Part shown: positions 25,217-35,618 of the stretch, piece by piece
Numbering within the stretch: position 1 is the stretch's first letter
Layout of the letters: every line of letters begins with the position of its first letter
The notes under the pieces: generated by a model
What the model was told of the DNA's origin: nothing
What the model saw: the letters and a program-made list of their open reading frames with translations, nothing else
The model's database searches: none
From: Cryptomeria japonica
Taxonomy: Eukaryota > Streptophyta > Pinopsida > Cupressales > Cupressaceae
Assembly: GCF_030272615.1 (NCBI RefSeq)
Contig: NC_081406.1
Span: 109,319,283 to 109,383,282, forward strand
Direction of reading: 5' to 3'
DNA: 64,000 bases
Made by a program: the position numbers and the translations under genes

Positions 25217-28200
25217 ATGTTGACTTACAAGAAGGAGAGCTTGAAATTTGATGGAACAAATTATTCTCTTTGGAAGAACCAGATGGAGTGTCACTTGAGA
25301 TGCATTGGTGAAGATTACTGGAAAGTTACTAAAGACAAATATAATGTTACTACAAATGGTCCTTCAACTTTGGATGATATTAAGGAAGACGAATACAATA
25401 TTAGGGCTAAGGAAGCATTATTGAGTGCTCTGACTGATTCAAAAAGACGAATGTGATGGAACTGCAGACTGCTCATGAGATCTGGAAGAAATTAGAAACC
25501 CTATATGAAGGTGAAAACTATATGAAGATTGCTAAATTGAAAAGCTTGAAAGGAAAATATGAGACACTGAAGATGGGAGAAGATGAGAGCATTACTTCTT
25601 TTATGTAGAAGGTGAATTAATTGGTGTGCAATATCCAATGTGTCGGTGGAAAGTTGGAAGAATCAGAGATTGTTGCCAAAGTGCTCAGATCCTTGCCTGC
25701 ATCCTACAAACACAAAGTTGATACTATTGAGGAGATCCAGACCATCACTGATGTGACTAGAGACATGTTGATTGGTAAGCTATCAACCTTTGAATATAGT
25801 GAGTTTGATGATTCCCTTCCTAAGACAAAATCTACATTCAAAGCCACTATTTTCGGAAAGGATAAGCAAAGATATGATCTGGGAGAAAGTTCTTCATGGG
25901 GGATATCAAGATATGAGAAAGAGATGAAATAAATTGAAGAAGAAGAGTGATATCTTGAGGAGCTTGGAGCGTTAATTTCCAGAATATTACCTAAGGGATC
26001 CAGTAAGTATGAAGGAAATTCGCCTCTTAAATATTTTTCATGCAATAAGATAGGACATTTTGCTTCAAGGTGTCTGGAAAGAGTTCCTAAAAATACCTAT
26101 AAGCCTAAATTTCAGAAGAGATGTTATTATGCTACCGATGAAGGTGTGATAGATGATGAATCTGATAAAGGAAATTCAAGTGATAATGAAAGGGTGTTTA
26201 TTGCTATCAAGGAAGATGACCAATGCCTACTAATTCTACTATCTGCATTAATGAGGAAAGAGCTCCAGCTGCACAAGTTGAAGAAAAAGATGAATGGGTT
26301 ATTGATTGTGGATACTCTCATCATATGACATGTGATAAGAAAATGTTTGTGAGCTTGGAGAAGTATGATGGTGGTGTTGTTAGGTTTGGTGATGACATAG
26401 CTGGTATAATTCATGGTAGAGGTTCTATTTCTCTTGATGGTAAGTATAATACTAATGATGTCTTGTATGTAGAAGGCCTAAAGCATAATATTCTAAGTGT
26501 TTGACAGATGGTTGGCAAGGGATATGATCTTCAATTCAAGATTGGGAAGTGTAGAATCTTAAGTAGTTCTAGAAATGAGATTGCATCAAGTAAAAAGACA
26601 AAAGGTAATATCTTTCACTTGAATGCTACTGATAAAATTTGCTTGATTGCTTAGATTGATGAAAGTTTGTTATGGCACAGAAGGATGTGTCATGTAAATT
26701 TTGATTGTATGATTAAGATAAGTTCTACTCAGGCAGTAAGAGATCTTCCTAAATTGATGAAGCCTACTAACTCTATATGCAAATAATTTCAATTGGGGAA
26801 GCAAACCAGAGTTTCTTTCAAAATTAAAAAGCATTTTTCTAATTGATTGCTAGATCTTGTGCATACTGATTTGTGTGGTCCCTCTAGAGTCAGAAGTTTG
26901 CAAGGAGATAGATATTTTGTGTTACTGATTGATGACTATTCAAGGATGATGTGGGTTACTTTCTTGAGGGAAAAGTTCGAACCTTTAGATAAATTCAAGA
27001 TTTTGAAAGCCATGGTTGAGACTGAGATAGGATTGAAGTTGAAGTGTTTCAGATCTGATGGAGGTGGAGAATTTACTTCTGGTGAGTTTAATGCATTTTG
27101 TGAAGAGCATGCGATAAGAAGACAATTATCTGCTCTGAGAACCCCGCAACAAAATGGAGGAGTGGAAAGAAAGAACAAAACCATTCAAGAAGACACTAGA
27201 ACAATGATGATTGAAGGAAATGTTCCATATGTCTATTGGAGAGAAGTTGTGAGTACTATTGTTTACATTGTTAACTGGGTGCATATTAAAGGTGATACCG
27301 GTAAGACTCCTTATGAATTATGATTTGGTCATGCTCCTACAGTTAGATATTTCAAAAATTTTGGAAGCAAATATTATATCAGAAGAGATGAATATTTAGG
27401 GAAGTTTGATGCTAGATGTGATGAAGAAATATTTCTTGGTTATTCTAATAAAAATAAGGCCTATTGGTGCTATAATAAGAGATTGGGGAAGATAGTTGAG
27501 AGTGCCAATCTCAAAGTTGATGAAGATATGGAAAGACAACCCAGATACTATGGATATAATTCAGATGATCAGAATGACAACTTTGATAAAGGTAAGCAAG
27601 TTCAAACCTAGAACCAAGTTCAAATTGTTCCGATGAATCCAATGACTCAAGGTGAAGGAAATAGTGCAAGTGCAGAAGAAAGAACACAAGAGTATGAAAA
27701 TCAAGAAAATCCTAAGACTCCCACGTATGTAAGATTGAATTATTCAGAAAATCAGATTATAGGAGAAAAAATAAAGGTGTCCAAACTAGGAGAAGAATTG
27801 TAGAAGATCAGGTTGAGTATTGTTTGATTTCTAAGATTGAACCTAAGGATGTAAATGAAGCATGTTAAGATGAACATTGGGTGAAAGCGATGGAAGAACA
27901 ATTGAATCGGATTGAAAAGAATAATACATGGATCGTTGTTCCCAGACCGAAAGACAAAAATGTAATTGGAACTAAATGGGTCTTCCAGAATAAACTGAAT
28001 GAGGAGGTGAAGTTGTTAGAAACAAAGCAAGACGTTTTTGTAAAGGATATTCACAAATGGAAGGAATTGATTTTGAGGAGACTTTTGCTTTGATGGCAAG
28101 AATTGAAGCTATAAGATTATTGCTTTCTTATGCTATTTATAGGGATTTCAAGGTATATCAGATGGATGTCAAGTCAACATTTCTTAATGGTGAGTTGGAA

Positions 28201-29373
28201 GAGGAAGTGTACATTGAGCAATCAGATGGATTTCAGTTGATTGATGAAAAAGATATGGTTTTGTAGTTGAGGAAAGATTTGTATGGATTGAAGAAATCCC
28301 CTAAAGCTTCGTATTCTAGATTGGATAAGTATTTGTTGAACCTTGGATTTAACAAAGGTATTGCTGATAGTAACCTGTATTTCTAGATTGATCATGATAA
28401 CATTTTAATTGTTGAAGTTTTTGTTGATGACATTATTTTTGGAGGAAATGATAGTTTGTGCAAAGAGTTTGCTAATGAGACACAAAATGAATTTGAGATG
28501 TCTATGATTGGTGAGATGAAATTATTTTTGGGATTTCAAATCACTCAGTTAGATAAAGGTATCTTCATATCTTTGTCAAAGTATGTGAAGGAATTGTTGA
28601 AGAAGTTTGCATTAGATGATTCAAAGATAGTTGGTACACCTATGGTGACCAGATGTAAATTGATGAAGGATGATGATTCCCCTAAAAAACATCAGACCAA
28701 ATATAGATCTATGATTGGTGGATTGTTATATTTGAATCAGACTAAACTGGATATCATGAATGTTGTTTGTCTTGTTGCCATATTTCAAGTTGATCCTAAG
28801 GAATCTCATGTTGTTGTTGTTAAAAGAATCTTTAAATATCTGAAAGGAACTATTGATTTTGGTTTATGGTACCCTAAAGATGATGATTTTACTTTGAGTG
28901 ACTTTACTGATGCTGATTGGGCAGGAGATGTTGATGACCAGAAGATTACTAGTGGTGGTGCATTTTTCTTAGGTACGAGATTGGTTTCATGGTTGAGTAA
29001 GAAGCAAAATTCCATTTCCTTCTCTACTGCAGAGGCAGAGTATATTGTTGTTGCTAACAATTGTACTCAAGTGGTTTGAATAAAGAAGATGTTAAAAGAC
29101 ATATGAATTGTGTATGATGAGCCTATTTCTATTTATTGTGATAATTCAAGTGTTATTAATATTTATAAGAATTCGGTGTTGCATTCAAAGACTAATCATA
29201 TATCTATCAAGTTTCATTTTTTGAGAAAGAAGATAAATGAGAAAGAAATTAGGTTGGAATATATATCCACAAAGGAACAAATTGCAGATATTTTCAAGAA
29301 GCCTTTATCTAAGGACACTTTTGAGTATCTCAGAGAGAAGTTAGGGGTGATTGCCCCTCCTGATCAAAACTAA
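25217..29373 (+). pseudogene. Copia-3 gag-pol polyprotein, mutated
   Basis: Gag begins at ATG 25217 (LKFDGTNYSLWKNQMECHLR). A CCHC knuckle, FSCNKIGHFASRC, lies at about 26035-26070. The protease site is WVIDCGYSHHMT near 26300, with Asp-Cys-Gly in place of Asp-Ser-Gly. Integrase runs 26847-27323 (LVHTDLCGP, DDYSRMMWV, SDGGGEFTS, TPQQNGGVERKN). Reverse transcriptase runs 27881-28480 ([38 protein letters not shown]). RNase H runs to 29373 (DADWAGDVDD, STAEAEY, IADIFKKPLS). Many stops, often TAG or TGA in place of CAG or TGG, and several frameshifts leave only fragments. The order is Ty1/copia, and the gag and Sirevirus-like PPT cluster match the Copia-1/Copia-4 group. Confidence 0.92.
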
Positions 29374-29678
29374 AGTGTATCGGTATGCATCAGTTCGATG
29401 CATTTCACAGTCATATCTTGTGATCCAGATTGATGAGGTGGCTGCTACTCAAGGAGAGTAGCCAGATGTTCAAATTTATAAGATTATGTGTTTTCAAATA
29501 TGTGTCTTTGTCATTGATGTCAAAGGGGGAGAGATTCATGTGAAAAACCATATAGTGATTTAAGGGGGAGATTATTTAGGCAAAGGGAGAGAGTTATCTG
29601 AGAGAATTGTTGATATCTTTGACATTTTGATTGTTTTTCACATCATATGTTTCCATCAATGCCAAAGGGGGATATTTC
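29374..29678 (+). promoter_or_regulatory. Copia-3 3' untranslated region with four PPT-like motifs
   Basis: AAAGGGGGAG-like motifs lie at 29521-29533, 29561-29570, 29581-29592 and 29661-29674. The last lies next to the presumed 3' LTR start. This mirrors the PPT cluster of Copia-1. Confidence 0.65.
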
Positions 29679-30601
29679 TGGATATTGTTGTGTTTATGAG
29701 ATATCTTTGAGTGTTTGAGAGATGTGTTGTCATTAATGTCAACATATTTTCTTTGTCTAGTGCAGTGATGTAGCGAAGTTCAGTTAGTTGGTTTATGTTG
29801 TATATTGATGATTAGTGTTTGTGGATTAAAGGGTTTGTAGAGTGACATCTCTAGTTGGTTTAGTACAAGTGTCAAAGGCCCGCATGAAGATTTGAGTGAG
29901 TTATGAGTATCTGTGTTGTGGCCAGTTTCTTTGTTGTTCAGTATTGCCAGTGTTTAGTATTTTGATTTTCGTTGCTTCGCATTGAAATATCTTGGTTTGC
30001 AGATTTGGAAATATGTTTGGAACATTTGTGTGTATCCTTAATTCAAGTGGTTTGTGGTTTAGAGCTCTGCAAGTGATTTTTCTAGATTGGCAGTCAGTTC
30101 AGTTATTGTTCTTGAAGTTCAGTATGATGATAATGATTATTATACTAATTTGAGTTGGTGTGGATGTTGTGGTAATTGATGATGCTTGTGGATGTTTCTA
30201 GATCATGTTCTATTCATGTTGGTGGTCTGCATTGATCAGTGAGCACGTTATTGATGATTTCCTTGATCCAGTTGTGTTCTTCATGTCCTTGGCCGACATG
30301 ATGCTTGTAGCATGTTGTGGATATTTAATGCATAATTATTGGAGGTGTTTCATATTCAAGGTGGTGATTTAGGTCAATGCTATGTCTTAGTTGACATTGT
30401 TTTGGTCCGCATGTGATACTGTAGCGTGTATTATTATATTTTAGTAATTAGGTGATATGTGTTGAGCCGACCTTGATGATATTGATCCAAGGTTGATGTC
30501 ATGTATAAATAAATATAATAATAATTTTAAGAGGTGTGTGGTGTGAGAATAATGTATTAATCATTCGAAAGTAGAACAAAAGTGTGGAGAAGTGTGGGAG
30601 A
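29679..30601 (+). repeat. Copia-3 3' LTR, 5' part
   Basis: It starts after the last PPT motif, at TGGATATTG or seven bases later. A TATA-like TATAAATAAATATAA lies near 30503. The R-U5 end with the C-rich hairpin is absent, so the LTR is cut at about 30601. Confidence 0.5.
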
Positions 30602-31553
30602 TGTTATGTGCTTAACCGAAACTATAACCGTGATACTAAAAATATGGTAAATAGAAAAGCATACACATATAATGAGACAATAAAACATAATGGAAAGCTT
30701 AATTAAAAACTAAATTAAAGATGCAAACCATAAGCCTTCCTTGAAATGTCCCATTTTTCTCTATTCTTAAGGACCTTGAAGGTGTTGGATTGATTGGCTC
30801 TTAGCGGAGCAATGACCTCCAAAGTGGCAACTCAAGAGTTGAGTAGCTACTTGATCATGATTGATTATGCAAATGATATCAAATGCATGATATAAGAAAC
30901 TAGATTAACATGCTATGATTAATCCAAATGTTAATTACTCGATGATTAAAATGAAAATGCCTATAGTAATGATGCTAAAACTATGAATGATAGGGATCCT
31001 CAATGCTCCAAAATGGGGGATATTTATAGGAATTCCAAGGCCAAAGCTGAGGTGGCAGGAATCGACGATCGAGATCTGATTTGAAGATATCAAGGGCCAA
31101 GATTGAGGAAGTTGGAGAAGAGGTTGGAGGAAGGGATACTTGTCCTCTCTGTGGTGACAAGTGTCAAGGAGCCTTGCTCATGAGAGGGCAAGTGTCCAAG
31201 GGAGGAGACATGTGGCAAAAGTGCCACGTGTCTCAAGGGAAGAATATCTGTTGTTCATCAAAATTGATTAACCCAAGTACACCTGCAATTTATCTATGAA
31301 ATAGCCAATTCAATCTATGAAGAACCTCAGAGCTTGGACAACATGACAAGGATATGAATCCTTCTACTCTTCAGGCTTTGTAAAACCTAGGCGGGTATAT
31401 GTTTGATGCTTAAAATTAAACCTATTACACACCTATGACAACATCAATAGAAACAGATAGATCTCACAAGGCTTAACAACTAGGAGGTTACTGCAGATGG
31501 GCTAGATCCACATTGACATCTCAACTAAGTTGGAGCATGAGATGGATGAAACA
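30602..31553 (-). repeat. Candidate 3' LTR of an unplaced gypsy element
   Basis: A 952-bp segment begins TGTTATGTGC where the Copia-3 LTR breaks off and ends GATGAAACA. It is followed by TTCCCACAAAA, which on the minus strand is a purine-rich tract (TTTTGTGGGAA) at an LTR start. It contains a CACGTG-type box in TGCCACGTGTC near 31228. No partner LTR was found in the window, so this is tentative. Confidence 0.35.
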
Positions 31554-33119
31554 TTCCCACAAAACATAAAATAAAGATAGATATTCTGATTTGATTTTAA
31601 ATCTCTGAGAAAACCCCACAATCTGCAAGATAAGTGCCTTATCCAAGGGCAACATAGTCATACATCAGACTACAAATGAAAACACTCATTGCAAATCCAT
31701 CTTCATCATGAAATATTCCTGAATTAATGCCTTGCATAAATGCATTACTAAGCTTATCCACAGAAAAAATCAGATCGAGAAACATGAACTCTATTTTATT
31801 AATGTTTGCTCACAGAGTTTAAAATCTTCCTTGAAGATTACCTACAAACAAGCATTGCACTCACAGACACAATTGATCATGACAAACTTGATCCTCCTTA
31901 AGAATCAGATTTGAATAAAATGAAGATACATTTCAGAGACAAATTTTGTACGAATTTGTGCATGCCTTACATACACAAGAACCTGCAACAGATAACAACT
32001 ATAGCATGAATCATACTCTATTCTATGGAAAATGACATTGCCCTGTACAATTTCGAAGAGAAATCATAATTGGAAGCCATGAGATCTGGAGCACTTCCTC
32101 CAAAATTCTGGAACCCTTACAATTGAGAAGAAATTGGAATAAGAAGGAGAGGGAAAAAGATTAGGTTTGCAACCGAAATTGCCAAGTGTCTCTTTTTCAA
32201 CTGAATTTCAATTCCTTCATATTTCCCATGGAAACTGCTCTCGAAATATCCTATATTTGTTAAAACAAACTTCATAACTTCATTCCTCATCCTGAGAGAT
32301 TTCTGATGATATATGACACTTTCTATTTTGGGCAAAAATGGACCTCTAGGCGAATTAATCATTTTTATGCCTCCATCATTCAAATTTTTCATTTTTTTTA
32401 TATAGTTTTCAACTATATATTTAACTTTGATTTTTACCAATTTTTGGCTCCTGATGCCCCGCCATGTGGCATCCTCTGATTCACTAATGGGGTCCACTGG
32501 GTGCCACCTCGAATGACACCTCATCAATCTGCCACGTGTCTGCCTCGTCACTGCCACTGGGCTGCTTACTTGTCGCCATGTCATCACCATCTGTCCGCCA
32601 CATCACCGGGACCTGTGAGCTGGACCTCCACCTGGACCTGCCACCTATCTTTCACCATTTCACAATGGGTAACGAACATGCGTCTTTTCTTCATGAATCC
32701 ACGCGCAACGTTGGATCTCGCCGAACATGCTCGATCTTTAGCCTTCGTTTTTCGCACATGCTTTTCACTATTTCGCGAAGGGTATTCTTCGAGCATCTTC
32801 CCTTCGCAAATCCACGTGCACCGTCGATCTTTGGCAACTTGCTCGATCTTTAACTCACCTTTTCTCTGCAAAACTCAACTACCTCAGGATCTGTACCTGC
32901 ATGGGGTCCACCTGGTTGCCACTCAGTCTCCTTGGTCGCCTCGAGAAGTGTGTCCGCGCGCGTGGGGTCCTCTTGGTCACCCAACCAACACCTTGTGTCA
33001 AAAGCCCAAAGCTTTGACACGATGAATGGGTGAAGTTTTACTTATAAATGCTAAAATTTTCCCTTGCCCAACCAATGTGGGATTAATACCTTTTGCCTGG
33101 GACTGCAATTTTGAAGGTT
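31554..33119. other. Unassigned repeat-like DNA
   Basis: No coherent gene. A second TGCCACGTGTC-type box lies near 32531. Bases 33035-33110 contain TTATAAATGCTAAAA and ACCAATGTGGGATTAA, which resemble TATA and CCAAT-type promoter elements on the plus strand. No open frame follows. Confidence 0.4.
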
Positions 33120-33287
33120 TTACCTGAGACTTTTCATGGCTGCCTTTGCATTTGATTGAAATTTTAAATCTCCCTTCACCACCGCGTCGGAGAGGATGCT
33201 GGCAAAGGTCACGACACTTGGGTCTACATCTACCAAGTGCATTTTCAGAGGTTTAATGGCTTTGTCCACTTCATCCACGTAGGGCAT
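33120..33287 (-). pseudogene. PPR-like gene fragment
   Basis: From 33287 on the minus strand, about 45 codons translate to a piece ending MHLVDVDPSVVTFASIL. This resembles a pentatricopeptide repeat helix pair (the usual form is ...GV.P...TFASIL). There are no adjacent repeats in frame. It could be a captured exon scrap of an organellar RNA-editing-type PPR gene, or a chance match. Confidence 0.35.
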
Positions 33288-33904
33288 TTACCACTCACAC
33301 TTTACACAGGAGCAGGGAATATGGCTGAGCTTACCAATTGAAAGTGCTTTGAAAGTTTCTGAATCTTTCACCCAACTTACCTCTCATGGTAGGAAGGACG
33401 TTGGCAATATACCTGCATTTTGTATTTTTTTCTAAAATTTAAATGGCCCCCTTTATTGCTACGCTGCAGATCTGGAAGATGATTGCAGTTTGCACTTGTT
33501 TTTGAAGTCTTTAAAAACACTCACCTAAATTCCTATGCTACCACTCCATATGCTTTGCCACGCAAGGGGGAGGTTAGCAGGTTTAACACTTGCAAAATGC
33601 ATTTGTGGGAGAGTTTCTTATGTTTCTCTTTTCTATACATTGCTGGCATTCTCCACCTTGTCTGCCATGTGAGGTTTGGTGTTAATCCTTTCTTTGCAAC
33701 ATTCAATGCCCTTTTCAACATGCTTTGCACAACTAGATTTCATGCATAGGGGTGGAGGCTGGGCTCTACACATGTCACATTGCATTAATTTGAGAGTTTT
33801 ATTGACATAAAGCCATGCCACACTACCTTCACTGGTATCCGCGTGAACCTTATGCTACCAATTTGCATTTGCCTAATGTTTTCTATTGCCTCTCTTCATT
33901 TTTC

Positions 33905-34315
33905 ATGACTCTCTTCATGGCCTCGAATAATAAAAAGAATTTCACCCTCGGGTTCTCCTTCTCTTGCAATATATGTATCTTCGGTATAAAGGCATGTCTT
34001 AAAATGCTCACACATTGCATCCAAAAAAAATGATCATCCACATTCTTGAACCAATGTACCCGCCTGACTAAGTCTAAACAGAGATGCTGCTTGATGTCAC
34101 GCTTGAGATCTTTTGGAAAGCTTTGAATTTATTGCTCTTCATCAACACCTCTGGTTTGAAAGCCATTTGCATTCAGACACGATCTCTAAGATCTTTAGGG
34201 AGTGAGTGATTGCGCATCCATACCTCTATATCAATCCTATTTACTCTCATTTCTTGCAGCTCTTTTGCAACTTGTACTGGATCTATCACGATATCTCTTT
34301 TCCCAAATACCATAG
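33905..34315 (-). pseudogene. Cyclic-nucleotide-gated channel (CNGC) gene fragment
   Basis: Minus-strand pieces in shifting frames match the C-linker and cyclic-nucleotide-binding region of plant CNGCs in the right order. QEMRVNRIDIEVWMRNHSLP lies at about 34290-34200. LPKDLKRDIKQHLCLDLVRR lies at about 34115-34060. CLYTEDTYIARE then GEILFIIRG lies at about 34000-33920. The LPKDL-RDIK-HLCLDLVRRV signature is very specific to this family. Stops and frameshifts make it dead. The transmembrane part is absent. It sits about 180 bp outside the Gypsy-1 LTR, so it belongs to older DNA that Gypsy-1 entered. Confidence 0.75.
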
Positions 34316-34494
34316 ATGGAGATATGAAAGTTGTTCAGAACTGAAACACCACGTGTACTAAAAAAGATTATCTATGAGGGATCGCAGAACCGTAACAACA
34401 GTTGCCAAATTCTTGTCTATACTGAGGCAATTTAATCCATCATCCGCAAGTGGCATATAAAAAAAGAATGGATCAACAGATATGGAAAACTACC

Positions 34495-35272
34495 TGTATA
34501 TGGTGAAAATGGATAGCAATAAACAACAATATTGAAAGACTAAAATGGATTCAACCACCAAACCCTAGCCTAACAATGAACAAAGATCCACCATAACATA
34601 TGAAGATAACCTAAGACAATGCAAAATAACTCAAAAAATCACAAAGATTATACCATCACATGTCCACTAGGGTTTTTGATCTCCATTCTTCCTATCTCCA
34701 TTGATCTTGTTTGATATGCTTGCTCTCAGATTTTTGTATGCACAAGAGCTCAACAAAGAACGGAATGTGGTTGCAAGTAGGATCGTAGTGTAGCCAAGTC
34801 CTCCAAAATTAGTCATTAGGGTTTTGGTAATGAAGAAAGCATCTCCTTAAATAGAAGACACAATAGAAAATGGAGGGTTAAGATTGAGAGGTGTAAAAAG
34901 AGAGGTCGGCTAGGATTAGAGGGTAGGTATAAGAAATACCAAAATAATGAAAGGGGTAGGTAGTGTAGGAAATAAGAGATGAATGACATGTGTCATGTGT
35001 AGAAAAGGTTAATGAATTAATTAAATAAATAAAGATTTATTTAATTAATAGAAGAAGTAGGGCAATTAAATAAATAAAATATTTATTTAATTTAGGAAAG
35101 GGATAATTTAAATAAATAACTGTATTTATTTAAATGAGAAATAAGGCTAGAAGAGGATAAATGAATTAATTAAATAAATAAAGATTTATTTAATTAATAG
35201 AAGAATTAAGCTAAAGTAATTAAATAAATAAAATATTTATTTAATTAGACATGACAATTTTAGGTGTCTACA
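34495..35272 (-). repeat. Gypsy-1 3' LTR
   Basis: 778 bp, TG...CA, base-for-base the same as 50004-50781 as far as I can see. Its U3 (35010-35250 here) holds five AT-rich palindromes. A TATA-like TATTTAAG on the minus strand lies at about 34847-34854. Confidence 0.97.
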
Positions 35273-35286
35273 TTTTGCCCCTCTTT
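35273..35286 (-). promoter_or_regulatory. Gypsy-1 polypurine tract
   Basis: Minus strand AAAGAGGGGCAAAA directly before the 3' LTR. The identical 14 bases lie at the matching place in Gypsy-2 (52507-52520). Confidence 0.85.
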
Positions 35287-35520
35287 GAGACAATGCGGCT
35301 TGTCGCGTTGTTTCAAAGAAGATAAGCTGAACTGATACAGAGTTGCCCCAGGATGGGAATGATATGCCCCCTCGAGAGATTGGATGAAAAAGTCTGGAAA
35401 GATTGCAGACAATCTCGCGATAAGAAAGATGGGAAAGAATGGGCTGATTGGATAAATGTGACAAAATCACAGGATGAAGAATACTGACTCGGGAAAATGA
35501 AGGGCAGGGCTAGGGTAGGC

Positions 35521-35529
35521 TATAAGATA
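35521..35529 (+). promoter_or_regulatory. TATA box of the antisense PMD gene
   Basis: TATAAGATA lies on the plus strand 98 nt before the predicted start codon. A pyrimidine-rich stretch with CTCATTGTC lies about 30 nt downstream and could be the transcription start. There is no TATA-like sequence closer to the coding exon 2. Confidence 0.6.
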
Positions 35530-35618
35530 AACCACGGGCAAAAGACATCCTCATTGTCATTCACACCCTTACGAGATCACAGTGCAGAGCGAGAAAAGAG
35601 CAGCAGCAGTCAGCAGCG

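Larger units (their letters stand above)
24888..30601 (+). mobile_element. Copia-3: decayed plus-strand copia element with partial LTRs
   Basis: A recognisable LTR 3' end (24888-25161), a primer site, gag-pol, PPT-like motifs and a 3' LTR beginning near 29679 occur in order on the plus strand. The visible 5' LTR fragment matches the R-U5 end of the solo LTR at 13082-14045. The 3' LTR has only the U3-like part and stops near 30601, where another element seems to begin. No duplication can be assigned. Confidence 0.8.

Noticed and set aside
32501-33025. 174-codon plus-strand frame
   Set aside because: No motif, no phase continuity and lies in repeat-like DNA with promoter-type boxes; probably chance.
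34066-34315. CNGC fragment as part of Gypsy-1 cargo
   Set aside because: It lies outside the Gypsy-1 LTR and target duplication, so it was not carried by that element.
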